Notes under the pieces: generated by a model | Databases searched by the model: none | Seen by the model: only the letters and a program-made list of their open reading frames with translations | Told to the model about the DNA's origin: nothing | Program-made: the position numbers and the translations under genes | NCBI GenBank assembly: GCA_015178975.1 | Contig: WHVD01000125.1 | Coordinates: 124,001-188,000, forward strand | DNA length: 64,000 bases | Origin: Hysterangium stoloniferum | Lineage: Eukaryota; Basidiomycota; Agaricomycetes; Hysterangiales; Hysterangiaceae | Direction: 5' to 3' | Shown: positions 10,650 through 20,871 of the stretch, in pieces | Position numbering within the stretch: the stretch's first letter is position 1 | How the letters are laid out: each line of letters begins with the position of its first letter

Positions 10650-11141
10650 TCAACGACTCGTCTTCCCGCATATCGCATTCCTAGCCCTTTCAATTACGTC
10701 CCTATTCGTCCCCGTCCCCATCCTCACTTCATCTATTCTCTCCTCCACTTCCGCAACCTGAACAAGAAGCGCAGCAGCATCAGAGAGTAGTTTGTCTATT
10801 TCATGGTGCAGTGAAGCGCATTGAGTTGCGTGTTTGTGACAGGATTCAAGGAGCTCTGTGCGGAGGTCGTTTAAGAATGGTGGGAGGGCCTGATTTTCAT
10901 TATGAGTTTGAGTTTGAGTTTGATATTGATATTGAGTTTGGGTTTGATCTGGATTTCGGCTTTGGCTTCGATTTTGGCTGTGGGGATGTGATGGGATTGT
11001 TGAGGATTGAAATGAGAGGCTGATAGGGTTCTGCTGTTGTCGTCGGTGCTGCTCGGCTTCTTCACGATAAGAGAAGTATGAAAGTACAGAATAACAACAA
11101 TCATTTTTGTCGGTACGCGTGCTATTCGTGGTGTGCTCCAT
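10650..11141 (-). CDS. Hypothetical coiled-coil protein
   Basis: ATG at 11141 and TGA at 10652-10650 give 163 codons. Residues ~45-80 are Gln/Thr-rich (alternating QTQTQYQYQ-type repeats). Residues ~85-150 form a likely helical coiled coil (PFLNDLRTELLESCHKHA, then LLVQVAEVEERIDEVRMG). I do not recognise the family; a small subunit of a structural complex is possible but only a guess from the helical pattern. A 57-bp stretch near the 5' end begins GTACC and ends AAG and could be an in-frame intron, which would leave about 144 residues. The gene is convergent with ADE2. The Gln-rich tract explains the plus-strand Phe/Asp-rich shadow ORF. Confidence 0.6.
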   Translation of the reverse strand: MEHTTNSTRTDKNDCCYSVLSYFSYREEAEQHRRQQQNPISLSFQSSTIPSHPHSQNRSQSRNPDQTQTQYQYQTQTQTHNENQALPPFLNDLRTELLESCHKHATQCASLHHEIDKLLSDAAALLVQVAEVEERIDEVRMGTGTNRDVIERARNAICGKTSR

Positions 11142-11560
11142 GATGTTCTCGATTGTGATTAATTATTAGAAATTGATTGTATTACTGGACGAAAGGTCTA
11201 TGAAGCAGGAGTAGCCGTCGTCGTCGCGGAGAACATAGGTCACCGGGAAATCGGGCTTTGAACCGCCCCACATTCTTGGGAGCCCTTGTCCATTCCCGGG
11301 AAGTGAAATATCTTACTTCATAGAGGCATATTAGAATGAAAAATCCATATATATATATACCCCTCATAATGCATACCCCCTCGGGGTATGCCCCAGGGTA
11401 TGCGTTATGAGGGGTACACATTATGATGGGTATACATTATCAGAGGAGGTTGATTATTTTGGCATATGCAAGTGTAGACTACAAACAAGAAAAGTAATGA
11501 GTTATTTTACTATCTTTCATTCCTTGCATATCGGCCACTTGTGTCCTGTGTCCAAATGAA
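11142..11560. other. Noncoding, contains a 21-bp-stem hairpin
   Basis: No gene is seen. Positions 11358-11378 and 11396-11416 are inverted repeats (TACCCCTCATAA / TTATGAGGGGTA) with one mismatch and a 17-nt GC-rich loop, following an AT dinucleotide tract. It could be a small MITE end, a cruciform or an RNA hairpin. Confidence 0.6.
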
Positions 11561-11772
11561 CCCAGCATGACCTCAAACTGGCGTGAAAATGGATTCTCAA
11601 GCGTGTTAACCTACTTTCCCAAAAGCCACTGCAGCCTGAAGTGCTTCCTGACGTGTTATAATATGCTCCTCAACAACCTGAACATTTTGTTCAAAGACCT
11701 CATCACTTCCTCCAACATTAGCTTCACGAGCTTCCTTGGCAGCCATTACTGTTTTGAAGATGTCCTTGTCTG

Positions 11773-12644
11773 TCACCTCAAAAGGTTGTGTGTTTCCACT
11801 GCTGGATTGAGAAGCTCAGCTATGTCCATGTGGTTTGAACATTGCATAGCACCAGTAGCCTCCAAGTCATCCATTGCACTACTAACAATTGCATTGGTCA
11901 TCAAAATAGGATCACTTTGTTCAGGTTTTTCCAAGTCAGGACAATGGATAAGTGCTGAGATGGGAATAGAGGGACAAATGGGTTCAGATGAAGAGGTGTT
12001 GCTGACAATGTTGGCAGGGAGGATTCCAGCCTTGCGCCAACAGTTTCGAATAATTGTCACATCCACATTGTTCCATGCATGGTTTGCAAGTCGCATAGCT
12101 TCAAGTTGATTAATTTTGTAAATATTTGAGGGAGTAGTACCTGCATCATATAGACTGATTGCATGGTGGATGAATTTTGCACGATAGTTTGCCTTAAAGC
12201 AGCATATAATCCCTTGATCAAGAGGCTGGACATGTGAGGTAAGGTTTGGTTCAAAGTTGACAACATGTATATTTGTCAGAGAGTTTGGAACAATGTGACC
12301 TGAAAAATTATCCTGAAGGAGTAGAATTTTTCGACCTTCACTCCGGAGTTTCTTATCCCAGTCAATGAGACACTCCTGGTAGATGCCTGCAGTCATCCAA
12401 GCCTTGGCATTATTCCAATAGTTAAAACCAAGCTGTGTTCCAGTCTCATTCTGGAATGCACATGGTTCTTGGCCTTTCCAATCACAAGTGGGGGTTGTTT
12501 TTGAGAACCATCTGCACTTGTGACAAACAGATATGTAGGTAAGACATTCCTTCCTTCTTTCCTTTAACACCTGTTGTGTGTTTGTTGGATAATCCACGAT
12601 CAGGTGGCATACTGTCAGTTCAGTTAGAGTTGATATGATTCCAA
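11773..12644 (-). pseudogene. pogo/Tigger-type DDE transposase, 5'-truncated
   Basis: An open minus-strand frame of about 290 codons matches the C-terminal part of the DDE superfamily-1 domain of pogo transposases. It has a second catalytic Asp in KILLLQDNFSGH, a third in SHVQPLDQGIICCFK, and the downstream WRKAGILP block. The first catalytic Asp and the N-terminal CENP-B-like DNA-binding region are missing, because the reading frame stops abruptly at 12645 where an LTR fragment begins. The likely start codon in this frame is not an ATG, which fits truncation. The tail to ~11560 is low-complexity noncoding sequence. No terminal inverted repeats were identified. Confidence 0.8.
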
Positions 12645-13103
12645 GGCTTCAGCTTATGTGCTGCACCTCTACGCAAACGCTCAAAGTCCTTAATTTCAGG
12701 GGTGAGACTTATGATGGAAGATATGGATATTCAGAGTTCCGAAGAGTTCCGAATATCGAGTGTACAGAAAGATGGAAGAGGGAATAAGAAACTAAGTCGA
12801 TATCAGATCTAAGGTAAAGTACAAATTCGTGGAAACTAATATAAGTCTTCTTGTTATTGTACTACAAACTGAGACCATAATAAGACGGAAATGGAAGTAT
12901 TCTTAAAACGGAAATACAATAAGACATATCGGGGAGACAATATTCCGAAACAGGAATATAATAGACAAACGAGTGAATACTTGTCAATGGACAAATTACC
13001 AAATGTGGAACAAGGGAAGAATGCAGAAGATATGGTAACTATGATGTTCTGTAGTCAGAGATCGGGAGTCGGATATTGAAACATCCGGGAATGGGTCATA
13101 ACA
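12645..13103 (+). mobile_element. 5'-truncated LTR, family A
   Basis: Closely similar to 5776-6234 and ends CATAACA at 13103. The first ~85 bp of the family A LTR are absent; the match starts exactly at the conserved GGCTTCAGC motif. No target-site duplication is possible with the left end missing. It joins pogo sequence on the left to copia reverse-transcriptase sequence on the right. Confidence 0.8.
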
Positions 13104-13355
13104 TCCAGCTTGTTTTAGTCCATATAGGCTGAGTAGCAGTTTCAATACCTTCCTGTTATGACCGTGTTGTAACCCATGTCGCAACCTGATGGTCCCCGAG
13201 AATACTGCAGTCTTTCGATGTTCCAAGTTATTAATCAAGTCATCATTTTGGCAACCTTTGGAACACCGACACTGATGTATACCTTCACGGCGATCAAACC
13301 TCGTTTACGCCCCTGTCAAAATATACTCGTACCATCTGGTTATGCTTTGATACGT

Positions 13356-14175
13356 TGTTAGGATACACACACAGGCCGGGTTTCCGGAGAAACCCGCGGG
13401 ATATCTGGTAGGACTTGGCTTCAGCTTATAGGCTGCGCCCTCGCTAGATTGTGTTGTCCAATTTCAAACGGACGGACGGGGATCCCGGGGAATCCGGGCG
13501 GGGTTCGTGGGTCGTAAGTCGTAAGTCGAGGGTCATGGGTCGTGAGTCGAGTTCATTGAGAGAGATAGATGTGCCGGAGCCTGTGGGCTCCGACTAGTGC
13601 GAGCGATGTGAATCGAGTAAGGTTTTAGAGCGGAAAATATTATTAGATTACTGGGGGGAATCTAAGCTAATTTTCTGACTGGATTGTATGTACAACATCT
13701 GCCAGTTTATATAGACCATGGAATGCATGACATACCAAATCCAGTAATAATGAAACGAAAACTAACAAAACATGAAACGGGAATAGTAAACACCAAATTG
13801 GTGTTAGGAACGGAACGGAACAGAGCGGAGTCCGAATCATGACAAAGCATAACCCATAATGGGAAATGGAGCGGGAGCGGAGTCCTAAATCGTGACAGGT
13901 CATTTGACTAAAACGGGAACAGGGCTCGATTAGAGCGGTGACGGGATTCTAAGTGGGGACCGGTGACTGATGCGTGGGATGAAGATGGACATAGACAGAG
14001 ACAGAGTCCGGGGGAAGTCCGGTGACTGATATGTGTCATAATGAGGTCGAACGTAACGAGTCTTGACATAACGGAGTCCGGGCGGGAAATCCTATAAACA
14101 GACGATTGGTGCTTGTAGCGCGTGGGGGCGTACGGGTTAGTGCCCGGAGTCCGGCGGGATTGTCCAGTCGTAACA
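13356..14175 (+). mobile_element. Nested solo LTR, family C (820 bp)
   Basis: Begins TGTTAGGATACA and ends AGTCGTAACA. Flanks are TACGT (13351-13355) and TATGT (14176-14180), a target-site duplication with one C/T difference. The empty site is seen in the other family B copy near 17302. About 92% similar by eye to 50289-51126. Confidence 0.92.
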
Positions 14176-14574
14176 TATGTCCCCTTTCATTATGATGATC
14201 CATTTTACTCTATGTTTCACATATGCCCGTATATACTTGTAGCCTGTGGACTATTCCCTTTTCTCGTAATCACACTCTCGGCTAAATCTCGGCTTCCGAT
14301 CTTATCGTAACCTTCCGGTTCCTAGTCAAGCTTATTTGTCAATGCCATTTTCCGCTCTTCCCTTAGTTAGTGGTTTCTAGACGCTGATAACTCGTATATA
14401 AGACCCGTTGTAATGTAACTACTAGACAATCAGAATATCAACTTAGAATATCAACTTAGATCAACTTAGATACCACTCTAATTTCCGACTCCATTATCTA
14501 TTAATGACCACCACATTCCGACTCCCTCTGATTTACAATTCAACCTACATTTACGACCACAACCTCTAATCTCC

Positions 14575-14765
14575 GACTGTCTCAGTCTACGACTCTCTCA
14601 GTCTCCGACTCTCTCAGTCTCCGACTCTCTCAGTCTCCGACTCTCTCAGTCTCCGACTCTCTCAGTCTCTGACTCTCTCAGTCTCCGACTCTCTCTCAGT
14701 CTCCGACTCTCTCTCAGTCTCCGACTCTCAGTCCCCGACTCGCTCAGTCTCCGACTCTTGGTCTC
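14575..14765. repeat. Tandem repeat, CTCTCAGTCTCCGACT unit
   Basis: About ten direct copies of a 16-bp unit, some with an extra CT dinucleotide, lie inside the family B LTR. The equivalent interval of the copy at 17118-17864 lacks the array, so it expanded after insertion. There are no spacers, so this is not a CRISPR array. Confidence 0.9.
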
Positions 14766-17117
14766 TGACCCCTCAGCCCAACCCTTGACTTATCCTTCGG
14801 TTTCTGATCGGTAGTTTACCGAGAGGTTTACTCAACAGGACTAGTTTCCGCCTGCCCGAAATTTAAGGACACCCGACGGTAACTTGTGAGGGCGCAGCAC
14901 ATAAGCTGAAGCCAAGTCCTTCCATTCAGTCCCTGTCGGCCAGCCGACATTAGTCAGTTTTCAGTTCTTAACACTTCCCCTCTTCTCCTGGTTGAAGATA
15001 TCCAGGTGGTGCCCTCATGTATATTTCATCTCTGAGCTTGGCATTCAGGTATGCACTTTTAATATCCACTTGATGTATTTCCCAGTGTTGATGTGCTGCC
15101 ATTGTCAGAACAACTTGAATTGCTGACATGTTGGATGTGGGTGCAAAGGTTTGTGAATAATCTATGCCGTATTCTTAATGTTGACCATTTGCCACTAGAC
15201 ATGCTCATAGTTTTATCTTCTCTCCATCTGGTCCTCATTTTGTTGCAAGTACAAAATGGCAGGGTATTATATTTGCTCCTTGAGGTGCATCTACTTTTTC
15301 CCACGTTCCTAATTTCTCCAATTGACCTATTTCATAGTCAATTGCTGCTTGCCACTCAACTGCATCTGGTCCATTCAATGCTTCCTTCAGTGTTGGTTCT
15401 GCATTTGCAGCTGCTGTGGCCCAATGGATTGTGGAGTTTATTTCTCGTTCATCCAGTAATTCTTCTATTGCAGCTGATGCCATCTGTCCCTGATTTAATG
15501 CTTTATATGTAATAGCCTGCTGGGGGTCACACTCAAGTTACTCTTGGGGTTATTGGTGTTGGAAGTGTTTGCACACTTTTGCAGTGGTGTTGCAGGGGTT
15601 GGTGCTGATGGTATGACATGCTGGATGTTACTCTGGACATTGTCTTCTGGGACTGTTTCCCATGACTCCCCCTCATCCAGTACATTGTTTTGAATATTGA
15701 TTTTTGTAGGTATGAAACTGATGTTTCATTCAACTGAAATTTGTCATTTCTCAGGCCAGTATATATGAAATCCCTTGCTTTGTTCATCCACACCCACAAA
15801 TAGGGCTTCTTGTGCTTCAAGCTTTCCAGTGTCATTCAGGTGGATATACACTTTCATGCCAAATTTGTGTGCTTGGGCTAGGTTGGCCTTGGTCCCATGT
15901 ACGAGGTCATATGGTGTGTGTCCAGGGATGGCTCTTGAAGGTAATCAATTTTTCAACCATGTAGCATAATTAATGGCTTCAACCCACAGGAATTTTGGGA
16001 TGTTTTGGCCTAGTAACATGGCCTGTGCATGTTCAACAAGTGTCCAATTGAGTCTTTCAGCAACTCCATTCTGTTGGGGTGAATTATGCACTGTAAGTTG
16101 TCTCAATTTCTTGTTCCTTCAAATATTGATTGAAATCTGCACTTAGGTACTCGCCTCCATGGTCTGAACATATCCTTCATAATTTCAATCCAGGATGTTG
16201 TCATGAAATATTACATTCATAATGTTTAAATGCCAAAAGGCCCTCCCCTTTATGCTTCAGAAAGGTGAGTTTTGTTTTGTGACTGTAATCATCAGTAAAA
16301 CTGATGTAGTATAGACTCCCTCCTAGGCTTGTAGTTTGTGCTGGTCCCCACAAATCTGTTTATATGAATTCTCCATACATATTTGCTCGATTTTTCATTT
16401 TCTCTGGAAATGGCTGACATACTGCTTTTGCTTGTGTGCAGGTATTGCAAAATTCTGGTTTAGAGGTAGTGTCAAAATCAACACCTTCAACCAGTCCTTT
16501 CTTTACAGCATTGAGTATTGCTTCTTGTGATACATGTCCCAGAGTTCAATGTAGTGCACATATGGTAGGTTTTGATTTTGCGACATTTGCTTGATGTTGA
16601 CTATTTGTAGTGATGCTGTATAGTCCATTGATCTGTGGGATTATTGCAATAACCTTTTGATTTGGGTTTAGGGATAATATCTTGCATATTTTGTTTTCAA
16701 ACAAAATTGTGTATCCTGCTGTTGCAATTTCATTTGCTGAGATGAGTGTGTGAATGCCATTTTTGGAGTGTAGAGAGTATTTTTGAGGGCAATGGAACTC
16801 TTCTTGTCTCCCAATGGTAAGTTTATTTGTACATCTCCTTTTCCTATGGCACTAATAGCAGATCCATCTGCAGTGTGCACTTGCTGTGGGTCCATGGGGG
16901 TGAAGGTAACAAATTTTGACCAGTCGGGGCAGAAGTGTGATGTGGCACCTCAATCAATAATTGCATCTTGTTGGTCGACAGATATGTTCTTAGCCCTATC
17001 TGATGTTGAGAATGCATAACAATCTTTGTCTGTTTCAGTGAGTGCATTCATGATTTCCTTCTTTGCGCCCTTCTGTTGCCCTTGTTTGGGTCCTTGACCT
17101 TCCTTTCCTCCTCTGGC

Positions 17118-17864
17118 TGTTATGACCATGTCGCAACCTGACAGTCCCCAAGGTTATTGCCACCTATTGATGTTTCAAGTTATGGATGAAGTCATTGCAT
17201 CAGAAACCATCGGTCTCCTGATGCTGATGTATCCTTCCACGGTGATCAAACCCCGTTTACACCCCTGTCAAAATATACTCATACTATCTGGTTATACCCT
17301 GATACATCCCTTTTTATTATGATGATCTGTTCTACTCTATGTTTCACATATGCCTATATATACTTGTAACCCTTGGACTATTTCCTTTTCTTGTAATCCC
17401 ACTCGGTTAATCACAGCCTCTGAACTTATCATAACCTTCCTGTTCCTAGTCAAGTTTATTTGTCAAATAATGTTTCCACTCTTTCCTTAGTTAGTATTTT
17501 CTAGACACCAATAACTTGTATATGAACCCAGTGTAGTTGTAGTTACTAGGCAATCAGAATATCGACTCAGAACACCCACTTACATCTTCATAGACTTTAC
17601 ACTAAGTATTCTGCTCCCCACCTTTGTGTGCGCTCGCCCAGCCTTGGTCCCCAACCCCTTGGCCTGACACTCGACTTATCCTTCAGTCCTGATCGGTAAC
17701 TCACTGTGAGGTACTTGTTAGGACTAGTCTTCACCCGTCCAAAATTTAAGGACGCCTGACGGTTATTTGTGAGGGCACAGCATATGTATATGTAAGCTGA
17801 AGCCAAGTCCTTCCGATCAGTCCCTGTTGGCCTACCGACATTAGTCAGTTTTCAGTGCTTAACA
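17118..17864 (-). mobile_element. Solo LTR, family B (747 bp), CTGGC duplication
   Basis: Plus-strand ends are TGTTATGACC and GCTTAACA, with exact CTGGC at 17113-17117 and 17865-17869. Compared with 13154-14973, most substitutions I checked turn CpG into TpG or CpA. The conserved motif is at 17771-17804 (minus strand) with a small AT insertion. Confidence 0.93.
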
Positions 17865-17901
17865 CTGGCCCTCCAACAGTCAGCCTTGTAGTGGCTCTTT
17901 C

Positions 17902-18504
17902 TGTGAAGAGTGGTGGAAGTTCTAACCATTCTATATATGAAGAATATCAACAGTTTAGGTATGACACAACAATGGATTGACTATCTAGTTCAATATGGTT
18001 GAGAGAATTAGCTATCTTAAGTAGAATAGAAAGCTAAGATGAATAAAAGAGAATTAACTGTGAAGTACAATTCTAAGTGACTGCTCGAGTGTTTGAGAAA
18101 ATAACAAGAGAGTCAAATAAACAGAGTAGCATGGATATAGTCTGCATGGATTGAGATAACAGTTCGAGTTTCAACTAGTATAGTTCAGAACTCTGATTGC
18201 ACTGATAGTTAAAGCCTGTCTGTGACGGTTGAGATGATACCCCAATCACAACTTACAGGACACTAAGTGGGTGTCTGGGTAAGTCGTGGTTCTGGGGTAA
18301 AAAGTGTCTGAGTTCTAACTATTGGCACTAAAATACATAGGTCTGGCATGTATGTGCCCACAAGAGTCAACATACCGAATGCATAGGTCATCAAACTAAA
18401 TATATGCATATAATAAAATAGAGAGAAAATAGAAATAATAATGGAAATATAGTATGGGCTTGTCCAGACTATATTTCAGAATATATTTCACCATACCTCT
18501 CACA
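17902..18504 (+). mobile_element. Solo LTR, family D (603 bp), CTTTC duplication
   Basis: Starts TGTGAAGAGTGGTGG and ends ACCTCTCACA, with exact CTTTC at 17897-17901 and 18505-18509. It splits the zinc-knuckle codons of the copia gag. Other family D copies are at 37908-38548 (inverted), 41460-41934, 52646-53320 and 55877-56065. Confidence 0.93.
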
Positions 18505-19307
18505 CTTTCTGTCACAATTGTAACAGGTAATATCCTTGTTACTTGATATGTTATCCTTCTTGCCATTTGCCTTTACCAATAAGGCACTATTTCTTCCTTT
18601 CTTTGAGGTCCTTTGATCTGTTAATTGACGATGTTCATACTCCTTGGAGATGACATTAACCAGTTCATATGGGGTGAGTGGTTGTTTTGTGATATGTGCT
18701 GCAGCATTTATTGATGAGAGCAGTGGTCTGTAGGATTCAGGTAATGATCCCATTACTATTGCATAAAAATCCTTATCCTCAATATTTGCTCCCATGTCTG
18801 ATAATGATTCACAAATTTGAAATAGATTTCTGAAATATACCTTTACATCACCTCCTTCATTGCATCTGGTTTCTTGTAGCCTTCAATGCAGATCTATTTG
18901 TACCAGTTCATTTTTGCCCTCATGTATGGTACATATCTCTGTCTATATCCTTGAGGCATTGTCCAGTCCTTGGACACGCAACAATAGCTGATCTGAAATT
19001 GTGCTAAACATATGTTGCTTGACGAGTGAGTCCTTCTGATAAAACTCGTCAGTTTTCTTTTCTAAGTCTTCTATCTCACTCAGTGTAGGTATTGATCCAT
19101 CAGGCTTGATCATTTTTCCCAATGAGTCGATTTCAAATTGGGTTAGTTCTTTCATACATCCATCAAGATAACGCATCAAACCTCATGCACGTATCACCGT
19201 TTTTGCCCTTTCCTTATAGGCTATCCAGTTCGAGCCATCTTCGGCAAGCTGGGGGATGTTGTATAATGATGTCATACCAGAGAGTGTTGTATCCATGTTC
19301 GTAGGTC

Positions 19308-19320
19308 GGGCCCATAACCT
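19308..19320 (-). promoter_or_regulatory. Retrotransposon primer-binding site (initiator tRNA-Met type)
   Basis: On the minus strand the sequence AGGTTATGGGCCC lies just upstream of the copia gag. GGTTATGGGCC is the known copia-type primer-binding site, complementary to an internal part of initiator tRNA-Met. The same motif precedes two other gag genes here (51567-51577 and 59448-59461). Confidence 0.75.
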
Positions 19321-20810
19321 ATTGTAGTTTATATTTGAGCAAGTGAGAACTAGAAAGATAATAATATCTTGGGTTTTTTTGGACTGATTTATTTGACTGT
19401 TATTTTCTATCCTATATACTATGTACCAGTAATAGTATGTTGCTGGTTCCATACTGATTCCTAATTTTTTACTAATGCTATGTTTTATTCTCTATTATAA
19501 CTGTGCTTGGACTTATTCTGCATCCGATTTCTGACTCACAGGATGCTTACAGCATCTTCAACAGTTCTTTTTATTTCCCACCCACCATCCCTCTTTCATT
19601 TCCTACGACTGCTTTTCTTTGTCCCTTAGCTAGTCTCTTGTAATGGCCTGCACATGTTGCCATGGATGCCTGTCTGTCACCTGTGGTCACAGCTGGCTCC
19701 CACTTTAGATCACAACAATAAGTAAAATATGTATATAAAGTTACAAGGCAATTGGTCAATTATTGAGAGAGCTACAAGGTTCGCAATTTTCAGCAATATT
19801 TCCCGCGCCACCTTACATAATGCAAAGGGCTGTAATAATTGTTCATCACGTGAGCACACGACTTTATGTAACAGCGCCACATTTACAGCACTGGAAAAGG
19901 CCGACTATGTTAAATTTGATGATAAAACACACCTTTTTATAGGGGGAGTCCACCAATTATTGCAACTTTTCATATGAAGATGCTAATTGTGGACCATGCA
20001 TTTGGAGGTTAATGTATGTCAGAACCACTATACACCTCCCAGAGCATCCAACCTATATTGTCAGGAGGTGCTACACTAACTGACACAAGATATTGAGACA
20101 CAAAGTACTTTTATTACAAGCTTATTAAACCCTTGTATATTGTGTATTGCAATAGAGTCAACTCATACTATTTTTAATAGACTACTACAAGGGTATGGTA
20201 ATATTCAACTATATCAATGCTGTTATGAAAAACATAAACGAGCGGAATGGAGCTCCGCCTAGACTGTTCCTTGCACTAGTGGTGATGTGACTAGCCACTT
20301 ATATTAAACTAGGAAGACATGCCTCTTTCTCTATATAAAAGTCTATATGGAGACTAGATTTGCCTCGTTGTAATTGTATGCTAATAGATAGGCGGTTTGT
20401 TTCGGAACCGCGTTAGGTCAAGGGATTTAAGATTGTTTTTCCACCGTCGTTGAATGAGAAATGAACAGAGAAAGTATTTACAAACTGTACAGTCATATGT
20501 CTCTTTATAGCAGTCTCACATGTCCTATTACGAAAAGTGATGAGAAATACATAGTTTCTCCCTTTTGGGCTTAGACTAAAGGAAGGATATCTCATGGTAG
20601 ATAGACCGTCTTGGGGCGCCTTTCCTGATCATAGAATCGCGTGCTTGGCTCCTCCCACATGTGGCTCTGCTCAAAAGAATGTCGAAGTGGGCGAGATGGC
20701 TATCATTAATTTCATCACAGCCGGTTGCATTGGTTGATAACTGAATTACTAGAAGCTAGCGTCCGAAAAATTATCTGTTTGATTTTGAATAAGTGTCGAA
20801 CACGCGGGTG
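19321..20810. other. Noncoding, probable LTR remains
   Basis: This interval should begin with the 5' LTR of the copia element, but its outer end could not be fixed. A second LTR-like stretch starts TGTTATGAAA at 20221 and contains a TATATAAAAG promoter-like site near 20333 and a hairpin GCGGTTT/GGAACCGC near 20391. No protein-coding gene is supported. Confidence 0.4.
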
Positions 20811-20816
20811 TATAAA
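20811..20816 (+). promoter_or_regulatory. TATA box upstream of the micro-exon gene
   Basis: TATAAA lies 56 bp upstream of the ATG at 20872, followed by a pyrimidine/CA-rich leader (CACACAATCAACTTATT). This is the usual layout of an expressed fungal promoter. Confidence 0.55.
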
Positions 20817-20871
20817 CCAGCTCACCCTTTCTGCTAAAACACCTTGCCACCCCACACACAATCAACTTATT

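Larger units (their letters stand above)
13154..14973 (-). mobile_element. Solo LTR, family B, with CTTCC duplication, host of a nested LTR
   Basis: On the plus strand it runs from TGTTATGACC to CTTAACA, with exact CTTCC at 13149-13153 and 14974-14978. It is interrupted by the family C LTR at 13356-14175. The conserved GGCTTCAGC motif is on the minus strand (14888-14913), so the LTR is probably minus-oriented. It is longer than the copy at 17118-17864 because of an internal tandem array at 14575-14760. Confidence 0.92.
13104..19320 (-). mobile_element. Ty1/copia element split by nested solo LTRs
   Basis: Minus-strand pieces 19300-18510, 17901-17870, 17117-14979 and 13153-13104 join into one copia element once the solo LTRs are removed. 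In order they give Gag, zinc knuckle start (ITCYNCDRKC), protease (GATSHFCPDW), GAG-pre-integrase, integrase (TDLWGPAQTTSLGGSLYYI), the RT entry region (DAVEWQAAIDYEIGQLEKLG) and the RT motif LYGLKQAG. The 3' RT/RNase H end is lost at 13104. Many stops and frameshifts are present. A primer-binding site lies at 19308-19320. Confidence 0.9.

Noticed and set aside
10811-11023. Phe/Asp-rich plus-strand ORF
   Set aside because: Shadow of the Gln/Thr repeat codons of the minus-strand gene.
14575-14765. Possible CRISPR-like array
   Set aside because: The 16-bp units are directly adjacent with no spacers, lie within an LTR, and the DNA is fungal.
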